The position numbers and the translations under genes are program-made. From contig JAGNLA010000018.1 in NCBI GenBank assembly GCA_017999835.1, positions 1-27,588 of the forward strand: a stretch of 27,588 nt of DNA, read 5' to 3'. Positions 7,407 to 15,900 of this stretch are shown here, in pieces (positions within the stretch are counted from its first letter, which is position 1; the number at the start of each line of letters is the position of its first letter). A model generated the notes under the pieces. That model saw only the letters and a list, made by a program, of their open reading frames with translations. It did no database searches and was not told the DNA's origin. This DNA comes from Caldisericia bacterium (GTDB lineage: Bacteria; Caldisericota; Caldisericia; JAAYUI01).

Positions 7407-8682
7407 CATCATCTTGAAAAACGGTCAAATTGTTGACGTAAGAAATGAAAAACTTGTCGAAGCCGATGTTTGGATTGAAAATGGAGTTATCGCAAAAATT
7501 GGAACAAACCTCTCTGGTGACCAGATAATTGATTGTAAAGGCAAAATTATCAGCCCGGGTCTCATTGACCTTCACGCGCACCTGAGAGAACCAGGATTTG
7601 AGCACAAGGAAACAATCGCAACAGCAACAAGAGCAGCGGCTGCCGGTGGATTCACCACCATCTTTGCCATGCCAAACACCGAACCGCCATGCGATGACGA
7701 AGCAACAGCAGTATACATCAGAAACCGCGCCGCAAACGTCGGCGTAGTAAATGTCGAGCCAGTTGGCTGCATCTCAAAGGGTAGGAAAGGCACACACCTT
7801 GCTGAGATGGGTGGACTGTCGCGAGCAAAAGTAAAGATGGTCACCGATGACGGAGCGCCAGTTTCATCAGCTGCATTGCTGCTTCGCGCGCTCAAGTATT
7901 CAAAAGCATTTGGGCTGCTTGTTGCCAACCACTGCGAAGACACAACACTATCCAAAAATGGCGTCTGTTCCGAAGGTTACTACTCTACTCTCTATGGTCT
8001 GTACGCCATCCCGAAATCAGCCGAAGAATCGATGGTCGCACGCGACATCATCCTTGCTCGTGAAGTCGGTAACAGAATCCATATCCTCCACGTCTCAACC
8101 TCTTGGTCAGTAGAGCTGATCAGACAGGCAAAGGCAAATGGAGTCAAGGTTACCTGTGAAGTCACTCCACACCACCTGACTCTCACTGATGAACTTATGG
8201 GCGACTACAACACTAACTGGAAAGTCAACCCACCGCTGCGCTCAAAGGAAGATATCGAAGCTGTGAGAAAAGGTTTGCTTGACGGTACAATCGACTGCAT
8301 CGCAACCGACCATGCGCCTCACGCAAGGGAAGACAAGGAAGTTGAAATCGACCTTGCCCCTCCAGGCATCTCAGGGTTTGAAACAGCAATTGGTCTTCTG
8401 TTTACCGAACTTGTCCACAAAAATATTATCGAGGCTCCAAAGCTTCTTGCCAAGATGTCTTACGCTCCGGCAAAAGTTGTTGGCATGGACGAACCTGCCA
8501 TTGAACAAGGCAAAGTTGCCGACATAACCATCATTGACCCGAACCTCGAATGGACAGTTGACCCTGCCAAGTTCTTCTCCCTTGGCAAGAATACCCCACT
8601 AACAGGGCGTACACTTAAGGGCAAGGTTGTGACAACCATTGTCAAAGGCAAAGTAGTTTTTGATGGCGGAAATATCCTCTAG
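7399..8682 (+). CDS. pyrC: dihydroorotase
   Basis: Zinc amidohydrolase that closes carbamoyl aspartate to dihydroorotate. 427 residues, the length of the longer, PyrC type of Gram-positives. Metal ligands are visible in DLHAHLREPG, in VANHCED and HILHVS, and in the final ATDHAPH. The conserved FTTIFAMPNTEP and KVNPPLRS segments are present. Start: ATG 7399 (MSSIILKNGQ) after GGAGGTGAAG, overlapping the pyrB stop. A short in-frame TTG extension at 7384 would take in the ribosome binding site and is rejected. Confidence 0.96.
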   Translation: MSSIILKNGQIVDVRNEKLVEADVWIENGVIAKIGTNLSGDQIIDCKGKIISPGLIDLHAHLREPGFEHKETIATATRAAAAGGFTTIFAMPNTEPPCDDEATAVYIRNRAANVGVVNVEPVGCISKGRKGTHLAEMGGLSRAKVKMVTDDGAPVSSAALLLRALKYSKAFGLLVANHCEDTTLSKNGVCSEGYYSTLYGLYAIPKSAEESMVARDIILAREVGNRIHILHVSTSWSVELIRQAKANGVKVTCEVTPHHLTLTDELMGDYNTNWKVNPPLRSKEDIEAVRKGLLDGTIDCIATDHAPHAREDKEVEIDLAPPGISGFETAIGLLFTELVHKNIIEAPKLLAKMSYAPAKVVGMDEPAIEQGKVADITIIDPNLEWTVDPAKFFSLGKNTPLTGRTLKGKVVTTIVKGKVVFDGGNIL

Positions 8683-9418
8683 AATCTTTGAGACTGTAGA
8701 AATAGCCAGCAACAGGCAGCTCCCAGGTTCGGAGCTGATGCTGCTCTCATTCTACAGTCCAAAAGTAGCTCTGATGAGCAAACCTGGTCAGTTTGTTGAG
8801 ATAGGTTTTGAAGGAACAATTCTGCCAAAGCCGATTTCCATTCACCGAACCCATAAGTTCGGCGTGGTGGAGCTTTTGTACCAGGTCATCGGAAAAGGCA
8901 CGACCATCCTCTCAAGGATGGAAGATGGCGAACCAATAACCGTTCTTGGCCCGCTTGGTAACGGTTTCAGTCTCGAAGCTGACACACCGTACTATCTTGT
9001 TGGTGGCGGTACCGGCATTGCTCCAATGCTTGACATCCATGACAAACTTGGCAACAGGGAACATAAAATTTTCCTTGGCGCCAGAACAAAATCGTTCTTG
9101 CCAGACCCGGACAGGTTCCCAAAAGAAACAAACTACGCAACTGACGACGGAACATTCGGCTTTACAGGAACAATTGTAGACCTTATGAGCCAAAGTTTGC
9201 TGCCACAAGGAATAATCCTTGTCTGTGGTCCAAAACCGATGCTCAAGGCTCTCTATCAAAGATTTGCTGGTTGGCAGATGCAGTTCAGCCTTGAATCCTA
9301 CATGGCTTGTGGCGTTGGCGCCTGTCTTGGATGTGCAGTCCAAACAAAAAATGGCTACAAAAAAGTTTGCTCAGATGGGCCGGTTTTTGACGCACAGGAG
9401 GTCATCGATGGCTTTTGA
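8663..9418 (+). CDS. pyrK: dihydroorotate dehydrogenase electron transfer subunit
   Basis: Iron-sulfur flavoprotein that passes electrons from PyrD to NAD+. 251 residues. N-terminal FAD-binding barrel with LPKPISIHR (usually RPxS; here Lys precedes Pro), an NAD-binding VGGGTGIAPM, and a C-terminal [2Fe-2S] loop with cysteines spaced C-x4-C-x2-C then a fourth (ACGVGACLGC ... KVCSDGPVF). Start ATG 8663, just inside the end of pyrC; a TTG one codon earlier is possible. No strong ribosome binding site, so probably translated by coupling. Its presence fixes the partner PyrD as the NAD-dependent class 1B type. Confidence 0.94.
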   Translation: MAEISSRIFETVEIASNRQLPGSELMLLSFYSPKVALMSKPGQFVEIGFEGTILPKPISIHRTHKFGVVELLYQVIGKGTTILSRMEDGEPITVLGPLGNGFSLEADTPYYLVGGGTGIAPMLDIHDKLGNREHKIFLGARTKSFLPDPDRFPKETNYATDDGTFGFTGTIVDLMSQSLLPQGIILVCGPKPMLKALYQRFAGWQMQFSLESYMACGVGACLGCAVQTKNGYKKVCSDGPVFDAQEVIDGF

Positions 9419-10328
9419 TCCAACTATCACCCTCTTCGGTCAAACCTACAACAATCCAATCGTTCCTGCATCCGGAACTTTCGGTTGCGGCGAGGTCTAC
9501 AAGGATTTGCTCGATTACTCCAAAATCGGAGCATTCTGCACAAAAGCCGTCACGCCTGAAATCAGGGTTGGCAACATCCCTCAAAGACTGATTGAAACAC
9601 CATCTGGACTGCTCAATGCTATCGGTCTGCAAAACGAAGGCCTTGACGCTTTCATCAGGGAGAAAATCCCAAATCTGGTCAACCTTCCATGCCACGCCTG
9701 GGTAAACGTATCTGGAAAAACATTTGAAGACTACATCAAGGTTGTTGAAGCGCTCAACGACTACGACACCATCTCAGCATTTGAAATAAACGTCTCCTGC
9801 CCAAACGTTCATGAAGGCGGAATGACCATCGGCACATCAGCCGACCAGGTCGGAAAGCTGACTAGTCAACTCAAGAAAGTTTCGCAGAAACCATTGATAG
9901 TCAAACTCTCACCCAACGTCACCGACCTGCCAACTATCGCAAAATCAGCAGAAGATAACGGCGCTGACGCGCTTACAGTTTCAAACACTTTCCTTGGCAT
10001 GTCAATCGACATCGAGAAGAAAAGACCCCACCTTGGCAATGTGACCGGTGGGCTTTCCGGTCCAGCCATCAAACCAATGGCTCTAAGATGCGTCTGGTTT
10101 GTGTTTAAAGCGGTCACAATTCCAATCATCGCCTGTGGTGGTGTTTGGACAGGCACCGATGCTCTAGAGTTCATTATGGCAGGCGCAACGATGGTTCAGG
10201 TTGGTACGGCTATCTTCAAAGACCCAACATCGCCAGGTTTGATTGCCGACGAGATGGCAAACTGGGCAGAAAAACACGGATACACCAACTTTGCACAACT
10301 GAAAGGAGTTGCACATGAATGCAGCTGA
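9408..10328 (+). CDS. pyrD: dihydroorotate dehydrogenase, class 1B catalytic subunit
   Basis: FMN enzyme oxidising dihydroorotate to orotate, working with PyrK. 306 residues from ATG 9408, which follows CAGGAGG at 9395-9401; an upstream extension into pyrK (9219) is not family-like. Motifs: PASGTFGCGEVY, KAVTPEIRVGN, ETPSGLLNAIGLQNEG, and EINVSCPNVHEGG with the catalytic base Cys131. The C-terminal IIACGGVWTGTDALEFIMAGATMVQVGTA binds FMN phosphate. Overlaps pyrK by 11 bases and pyrF by 14. Confidence 0.96.
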   Translation: MAFDPTITLFGQTYNNPIVPASGTFGCGEVYKDLLDYSKIGAFCTKAVTPEIRVGNIPQRLIETPSGLLNAIGLQNEGLDAFIREKIPNLVNLPCHAWVNVSGKTFEDYIKVVEALNDYDTISAFEINVSCPNVHEGGMTIGTSADQVGKLTSQLKKVSQKPLIVKLSPNVTDLPTIAKSAEDNGADALTVSNTFLGMSIDIEKKRPHLGNVTGGLSGPAIKPMALRCVWFVFKAVTIPIIACGGVWTGTDALEFIMAGATMVQVGTAIFKDPTSPGLIADEMANWAEKHGYTNFAQLKGVAHECS

Positions 10329-11028
10329 AAGGTTGATAATCGGGCTTGACCTTGAAAAAGAAAAGGCTCTGGAACTTGTAAAAACCATTCCCAACGGCCC
10401 AATTTTCAAAATCGGTATGACACTCTTCACCCCACACGGTAGGGATTTTGTAAAACAGGTCATCGACATGGGACACAAGGTTTTCCTGGACATGAAGTTT
10501 CATGACATCCCAAACGTTGTGGCTAACGCTGCTGAGGCCGTTGCTGACATGGGTGCCACCATGTTTACCATCCATGCCTCAGGTGGCCCAACCATGATTA
10601 AAGGCGTCCGTGAACGCTTGGACAAGTGGTCACAGAAAACAGGCAAGAAACCACCAATCGTTCTCGGAGTCACTGTTCTGACATCTTTGGATCAAAACGA
10701 ACTAAACGCAATCGGCCATGACAAGTCACCAAACGAACTGGTCGAAAAGCTTGCAGGTATGGCCATCGCAAACGGATGCGACGGTATCGTCTGCTCACCT
10801 CAGGAGATTGAAAACCTGAGAGCAAAATTTGGTAAGGACTTTGTAGCAGTCACCCCTGGTATCAGACGCGGTTCCGACGCTGTCGGCGACCAGAAGAGGG
10901 TTGCAACACCTGAGTCTGCCATCAAGTCAGGTTCAACCTACATTGTCGTAGCCAGGCCAATAGTTGAAGACTCAAACCCAAAACAGGCTACACTTGATTT
11001 TATTAAGGAGATAGAAAATGCCATCTGA
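10315..11028 (+). CDS. pyrF: orotidine 5'-phosphate decarboxylase
   Basis: Converts OMP to UMP. 237 residues, the group-I bacterial length. The catalytic charge network is seen in FLDMKFHDIPNVV (D-x-K-x-x-D), after IGLDLEKEKAL and FKIGMTLF. The phosphate-binding end VTPGIRRGSDAVGDQKRVATP and YIVVARPI are intact. Start ATG 10315 with AAAGGAG six bases upstream; the TTG at 10309 is rejected. Overlaps both neighbours, consistent with coupled translation. Confidence 0.96.
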   Translation: MNAAERLIIGLDLEKEKALELVKTIPNGPIFKIGMTLFTPHGRDFVKQVIDMGHKVFLDMKFHDIPNVVANAAEAVADMGATMFTIHASGGPTMIKGVRERLDKWSQKTGKKPPIVLGVTVLTSLDQNELNAIGHDKSPNELVEKLAGMAIANGCDGIVCSPQEIENLRAKFGKDFVAVTPGIRRGSDAVGDQKRVATPESAIKSGSTYIVVARPIVEDSNPKQATLDFIKEIENAI

Positions 11029-11593
11029 CCCAATCAAGATTCTTGAAGAAGCTTCAGCCCTTTTGACCGGCCATTTCAAACTCACATCCGGTCGCCACTC
11101 TGACCGCTATGTCCAGTGCGCCCAGGTTTTCCAGTACCCTGACAAAGTTGCAGAGCTTTGCAGACAGCTTGCTGACAAACTGCCGGACAAAAACATCTCA
11201 TGCGTCATCGGCCCTGCTGTTGGCGGAATAATCTTTGCATACGCGATGGCTGGCGCTCTCGGTTGCAGAACAATATACGCCGAACGCGTTGACGAAAAGA
11301 TGGCATTCAGACGCAACTTCTTTGTCGACAAGGGCGAGAAGGTCATTGTGGTCGAAGACGTAGTAACCACCGGCGGTTCAGCCCTCGAAGTTGCCGAACT
11401 GGCAAAATCGATGGGCGCCGAAGTGGTAGCCATCTGCTCGCTTGTTGACCGCTCAGCCGGCAAGGTTGCTTTCCCGGTGCCATTTGTTCCGCTCATCTCA
11501 ATGGACGTGGTGTCATGGGAAGCCGATGCCTGCCCACTTTGCAAAGACGGCAAGCCAATCGTCCAGCCAGGCTCACGACACCTTAAACTCTAA
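11018..11593 (+). CDS. pyrE: orotate phosphoribosyltransferase
   Basis: Adds ribose phosphate from PRPP to orotate, giving OMP for PyrF. 191 residues. The PRPP motif VIVVEDVVTTGGSALE and the N-terminal TSGRHSDRYVQCAQVF are clear. The C-terminal tail with SWEADACPLCKDGKPIVQPGSRHL is found in the longer PyrE subgroup; its CPLC pair could bind metal, though I cannot show that it does. ATG 11018 follows AAGGAGAT and overlaps pyrF by 11 bases. Last gene of the operon, followed by a strong terminator. Confidence 0.95.
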   Translation: MPSDPIKILEEASALLTGHFKLTSGRHSDRYVQCAQVFQYPDKVAELCRQLADKLPDKNISCVIGPAVGGIIFAYAMAGALGCRTIYAERVDEKMAFRRNFFVDKGEKVIVVEDVVTTGGSALEVAELAKSMGAEVVAICSLVDRSAGKVAFPVPFVPLISMDVVSWEADACPLCKDGKPIVQPGSRHLKL

Positions 11594-11616
11594 AAAAATC
11601 CTTTTTCATAAAAGCA

Positions 11617-11646
11617 AAAAGCCCCCAAACATTTGGGGGCTTTTTT
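11617..11646. terminator. terminator at end of the pyr operon, probably bidirectional
   Basis: GCCCCCAAA (11621-11629) and TTTGGGGGC (11632-11640) form the stem, flanked by an A-run on the left and a T-run on the right. It can end pyrE on plus and, from the other side, the exosortase-partner gene on minus. Confidence 0.88.
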
Positions 11647-11663
11647 ATTGATAGATTCGATGA

Positions 11664-12185
11664 TTACTGCTTTTTGAAGAACATGTTGCCAAGCTCCTTG
11701 TACGAAAGCACAGTCCAAAGAATTATCGGCAAAAGTACAGGCATTGTGGCTATGAAAAAACTTATGACATTTATCATCAGGTCTGAACTGTTGCCTGTTA
11801 CCGAACTGAAAAAAGCCAGATACTGGCCGTAGATGGAAACAAACATAAGTCCAAGGGTTCCAAATACCGTCCAGAGTGTCAGCTTAAGATTGAATTTTCC
11901 ATTGTTCCAAAAGAGTTTTGCTCCCCAGGTTCCAATCATGAGAACCAGAAATGGAATGGCCGGGCTCATCAACGCATCCGACACTTTTGGTTGATATTCC
12001 CTGTAGTATCCAGCCGCTTTTACCAATCCAATGACTATTGATTTCACAAACTCAATGTAAATGCCGGAGATCAACGTCCAGACAATAAGGACTATGACTG
12101 CCGATACGGCCGTCCTAACCCAGAACAATGTTTTTGGGTTCAGGCTTTTTTTGGTTGGCTGAGCGGGTTGTTCTTTACTATCCAT
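11664..12185 (-). CDS. exosortase-associated membrane protein (XrtH-partner-like)
   Basis: A 173-residue integral membrane protein with a polar, lysine/glutamine/proline-rich N-terminus and four predicted helices: RTAVSAVIVLIVWTLISGIY, IPFLVLMIGTWGAKLFW, LWTVFGTLGLMFVSIYGQYLAFF and a long final VISFFIATMPVLLPIILWTVL. Start ATG 12185 (MDSKEQPAQP), with GGGGGT eight bases upstream. It overlaps the exosortase gene by 46 bases, so the two are made together. Exosortase-H loci commonly carry a small membrane partner at this position; topology and position fit, sequence-level family membership is not proven. Role inferred: helper of the transpeptidase. Confidence 0.65.
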   Translation of the reverse strand: MDSKEQPAQPTKKSLNPKTLFWVRTAVSAVIVLIVWTLISGIYIEFVKSIVIGLVKAAGYYREYQPKVSDALMSPAIPFLVLMIGTWGAKLFWNNGKFNLKLTLWTVFGTLGLMFVSIYGQYLAFFSSVTGNSSDLMINVISFFIATMPVLLPIILWTVLSYKELGNMFFKKQ

Positions 12186-12745
12186 GTCAGATACCCCCAG
12201 AAAAGGAAGATGACAAAACCGATAATGATTACTTGCCAAAGATAGGCATGTGCAAACTCAAATGCCGACGGCCAGAATGCGCCAATGATGCTAAGGCAGA
12301 TGAAACGAAGCATATTGATAAGATAGATTGCCGGAATGCCAATGCCAAAACCGATAAGTCGATTTTTTATTGATGTCGGGTAGGCAAGTACAGCTGCAGA
12401 GTAGACAATCCAAGCATAGATACCTGTGCATTCGTAGATGATCTCGAATCTATATGTCACGGCATTGGGAGGACCAAACACGACAAACATACTGTTTATT
12501 GTATTCAGATACGTTGTTTCGACAGAAACCTGCATTCCAAAAAACTTGAGCAGACCAACCAACGGGTAGGCCGTTGCATAGGTCAGACCTTTGTGTATTG
12601 GGTTGAGGAATCCGCCTTCCATGCCTGAGTTGAAGTGGGTTGCAATCTGCAAAACCACAGCAAACAACAAACCAAATACAACCCAAAGAATGATATCCTT
12701 ATAGTTGTTGAAAACTTCAGCAATTTTACCAGTATTCTTGTTCAT
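12140..12745 (-). CDS. exosortase/archaeosortase family transpeptidase, exosortase H-like
   Basis: Multi-pass membrane cysteine transpeptidase expected to cut C-terminal CTERM tails and attach proteins at the cell surface. 201 residues. The family triad is intact: Cys106 in IIYECTGIYAW, Arg147 in YLINMLRF and His166 in FEFAHAYLWQ. The FAH-x-YLWQ segment resembles exosortase H, the type paired with IPTLxxWG tails. Start ATG 12745 (MNKNTGKIAEVF) with AGGAAG upstream; a TTG at 12769 would overlap that site. Its likely substrate, the S8 protease with a VPATSTW tail, is encoded just upstream on the same strand. No exopolysaccharide genes are in view, so this looks like a small dedicated system. 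Confidence 0.85.
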   Translation of the reverse strand: MNKNTGKIAEVFNNYKDIILWVVFGLLFAVVLQIATHFNSGMEGGFLNPIHKGLTYATAYPLVGLLKFFGMQVSVETTYLNTINSMFVVFGPPNAVTYRFEIIYECTGIYAWIVYSAAVLAYPTSIKNRLIGFGIGIPAIYLINMLRFICLSIIGAFWPSAFEFAHAYLWQVIIIGFVIFLFWGYLTWIVKNNPLSQPKKA

Positions 12746-12803
12746 AATCCACTTCCTCGGATTTTCCAAGCTATTTATTACTACTTATTACTACTGCCAA
12801 TAG

Positions 12804-12831
12804 ATTATACGGATTATCTTTTCTTGTTAAA
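12804..12831 (-). promoter_or_regulatory. promoter of the exosortase genes
   Basis: Minus-strand TTTAAC (12831-12826) or TTAACA (12830-12825) with a 16- or 15-base spacer to a perfect TATAAT (12809-12804). Start expected near 12797, leader about 50 bases. It lies after the protease terminator, so the exosortase pair has its own promoter. Confidence 0.55.
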
Positions 12832-12843
12832 GATACATAAACA

Positions 12844-12874
12844 AAAAAGCTCCGCATTTTCAGCGGAGCTTTTT
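12844..12874 (-). terminator. terminator of the S8 protease gene
   Basis: Minus-strand stem AAAAAGCTCCGC / GCGGAGCTTTTT with a 7-base loop, followed by a further T. Lies 18 bases after the protease stop and separates its message from the exosortase genes. Confidence 0.88.
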
Positions 12875-12891
12875 CTTAGTTCAAATCAAAA

Positions 12892-12993
12892 CTATGCAAT
12901 GTGTGCTTTTGCTCTTGAGCGGATAAGGAAGAATGCGCCAACAGCGAGCATTGCAAGAATGATGATGATCAGTGACCATGTTGAAGTTGCTGG
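12892..12993 (-). other. C-terminal sorting signal (VPATSTW-CTERM) of the S8 protease
   Basis: The last 34 codons encode the motif VPATSTW, a helix of about 18 hydrophobic residues (SLIIIILAMLAVGAFFLI) and a basic end (RSRAKAHIA). A short motif, transmembrane helix and Arg/Lys cluster in that order define exosortase substrates; VPATSTW resembles the IPTLSEW class. A proline-rich linker (TPPPQVP) precedes it. Confidence 0.8.
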
Positions 12994-15900
12994 AACCTGT
13001 GGTGGTGGTGTGACGGCTGCCTTAAGGTTTCCACCTGAAACTCTGAATGCATATGTTTGTGGAATGTTGGTTGATGACTGTTCAATACGGGCGCCTGATA
13101 CTGTTACTGTGTATGTTCCACGCTTAACCTGTGTTGGTGGGATTACGACTCTTTCGACATTGTTTCTTCTGTCGTAGTTTGTTCCACCTGGATTGCTCAT
13201 TGATTCACGACCCCAGTATCTGTACTGGTTTGTATGTTCATCAATGTGCGGGTCTGATGTGTAAATGTTACCATGATATTCGACACCGTCTGGAGCTGTT
13301 ATGATGAGGTCAAGGTCATTTGCAAGGGCAACCTGTGGGTTTGGAAGTTTTGGCATGTCTGTGTATGCCATTGTTGCTTCGAATGGAACTGTCGCATCTG
13401 TTACTTCATAGTAATAGAAATGGCGTTCACCAGTGGTGATACCTTTGACCTGGTCAACATATTGTGCTTGTGTTGGTGCAGTCGGGAAGAGTGATCTTCT
13501 GATATCAAGTCTTCCGAATCCCTGATCGTAGTTTGGTTTTGCAGAGAGCCAACGCCATTCGGAGTAGTTGCCTGCGTAGTCAGACTGACCACCGAGGTTT
13601 GCTGCTCCATGGACAAGTGTTGCCTTGATGAGTGCTGATGATGGCTGTGGATACATATTCAATCCACGGTTCTGGTAGTACTGTCTTGTAATTGCAGCAG
13701 CGCCACCAACAAAACCTGTTGCGCAGGAAGTGCCTTCCATGACCGCATAATGCTCTACAAGGTTTGTGCTTGGGCCTGGGTGTCTGAGGAGATATGGGCC
13801 ACCAGCGCCTGTTGTTGTGTTGTTGCCAGTTACCTGTCTAACACCATCAAATCTGTTGCCTGTTGGGTTACCGGATGGATCAAGAACGGCATATCCACCG
13901 ATTGATCCAGGCATGCGAAGCGTAAGATACGATGCAGCTGACATGATCTGTGTACCTGGTGCAACGATATCTGGTTTGTAACGTCCTGCTGGCTGCCATT
14001 TTGTTGGATCCGGATCTGACTGAGAATAGTCAAGGTCTGGTGTTGGTCCTCTGCCTGAGAATGCCGCAACCTGTCCAAAACCGTTATAGGCAATGGTTGG
14101 GCTTGGTGAGCCGGCCATACCAACGAGTTCGTTGTAGTAAAGACCTGTTGAACCATTTGTTGCATGCTGGACACCAACTGGAACGTCCGAATTTGCTGTG
14201 TTGTCGCCATAGAGCGGAGATGTTGACGAAATGCCGTGTGTATGGCTAACAGTTTGTGGGAACCATGGGCCATAGGTCCAACCATAAGACCATGGACCTG
14301 CTGCTCTTGTAAGGTGGGCAGGGAGTGTCGTGATGTTTCTGTATGATTCTGATGCGCCTACAACAATCGGGTTCTTTGCTGTGGCTGGTGAAAGGCAGTT
14401 TGAAGCGTAGTCGGTTTTTCCATCAGAGTGCAAGAATGGATCATTTTCGTCAGTTGAAACTGGTTGTGTAATGTCCTGATAATAGTAGTTGAATTCTACG
14501 TTTCCTGGTGGCTCGATATTGTATGAGCTATCACCGATAGACGGGTAGTAAACACCCTTCTGTGGAATTGTGGCCGGATAGTAGTAACTTGCAATTTCAT
14601 GCATTGGTGGCTTTGTATAGCACCATGGAGAGTTGAATAGATGCTGACTGCCATTGTTCGGTCCATCGTTGTAATACTGTGACCCAGGAGCATATGTAAC
14701 AAAATAAGTATTGTTGAGTGGTTCCCAATCGTAAATGAATGGGGCTGCCAAACGTGTGTTTGTTGTTCCTGCCTGTACAATTGTGAGGTCTTTTCTTTCC
14801 CAGCAGAAACGGTCTATCTGTTCGGCACAGAAGTTGTATTCGTTTGAGTTGAGTGCAACTGTGCCGTCGTATGTGATTTCACGGTCGCCAGCTGGGCTTG
14901 GGTATGGCGAAGATGGGGTTGGACCTCTATGCGGCATTACCCATGCGTCAATGTGGATTTTTGCGCCAAGGTTGTAGGCATCATTAAGGATTGTGAACAC
15001 TGCATCCGGTGCACGGAGATAACCCGCTTCAGCGAGAGGCGAGCTATAGAGACCGAGATATTTTGGTCTTCCTGCATAATTCCAGTAATAATAGTATCTG
15101 TACATTGGGTAGCTGTAGTAACGATATGATCTGACAAAGTTGGTGTCTGTGACTCTCTGGACAATGACACCGGCTCTGTAAGCAACGCCTCTGTAGTCGA
15201 ATGTGTCGGCAGCATTGGTTCCATACGTTGCGCCATCAAGGTTAATTCTTGGAAGTCTGTCGCGTGGGTTGGTGACAGCTGATCCTGGTGCATTACCTGG
15301 AAGAACGCCTGCGCCTGTTGGGTCGTACGGGTTTCTGTCTGCAATTGTGTCATCCGGTGTTGTCTGACCTCTCGACCAGAAACCGTCACCAAGTGCGGAA
15401 CCTGCAACGTGAGTGTCGTGTCCATCCCAGTCCATCCATGGATAGGAACGTGAACCAACAACACCTGACTGGTAAGTTGAAATTCTAACATTTATGTTTG
15501 CCCAGTATGGTCTTGAGATACGTGTTCCAGAACCACCATTTGGTGGCCATCTCCAACCTGTCTGTGTTGAGGTATTTGAACCACTTGCTGTTTGTCTGAC
15601 ATAGGCAAGGTGATCCATGACCCTGTAAGCAAAGTCACCTGTCGGTGTACCATACTGTTCGGAGATGCTGTAAGTGTCACTGACGTCACCGGTATCAAGA
15701 CCGGTTCCACAGATTGCAACAACCTGGCGATAATGAGTTCCGCCGTATGTTGCCTGTGTTGGTTCAAGTGACTCACCGTGAAGTCCAAAGTGATCGAGCC
15801 TGGTATGTGGGAGTGGGTCTGTTGCATTTGCAACAACACCTGACGTTTCATTGGCTGCCCATGCATACTGTGAGCCAATGATGTAGTTTGCGATATCATT

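Noticed and set aside
12746-12800. Tandem TTACTAC repeats upstream of the exosortase
   Set aside because: Only two or three copies of a short TTATTACTACT unit; too little to call a functional repeat.
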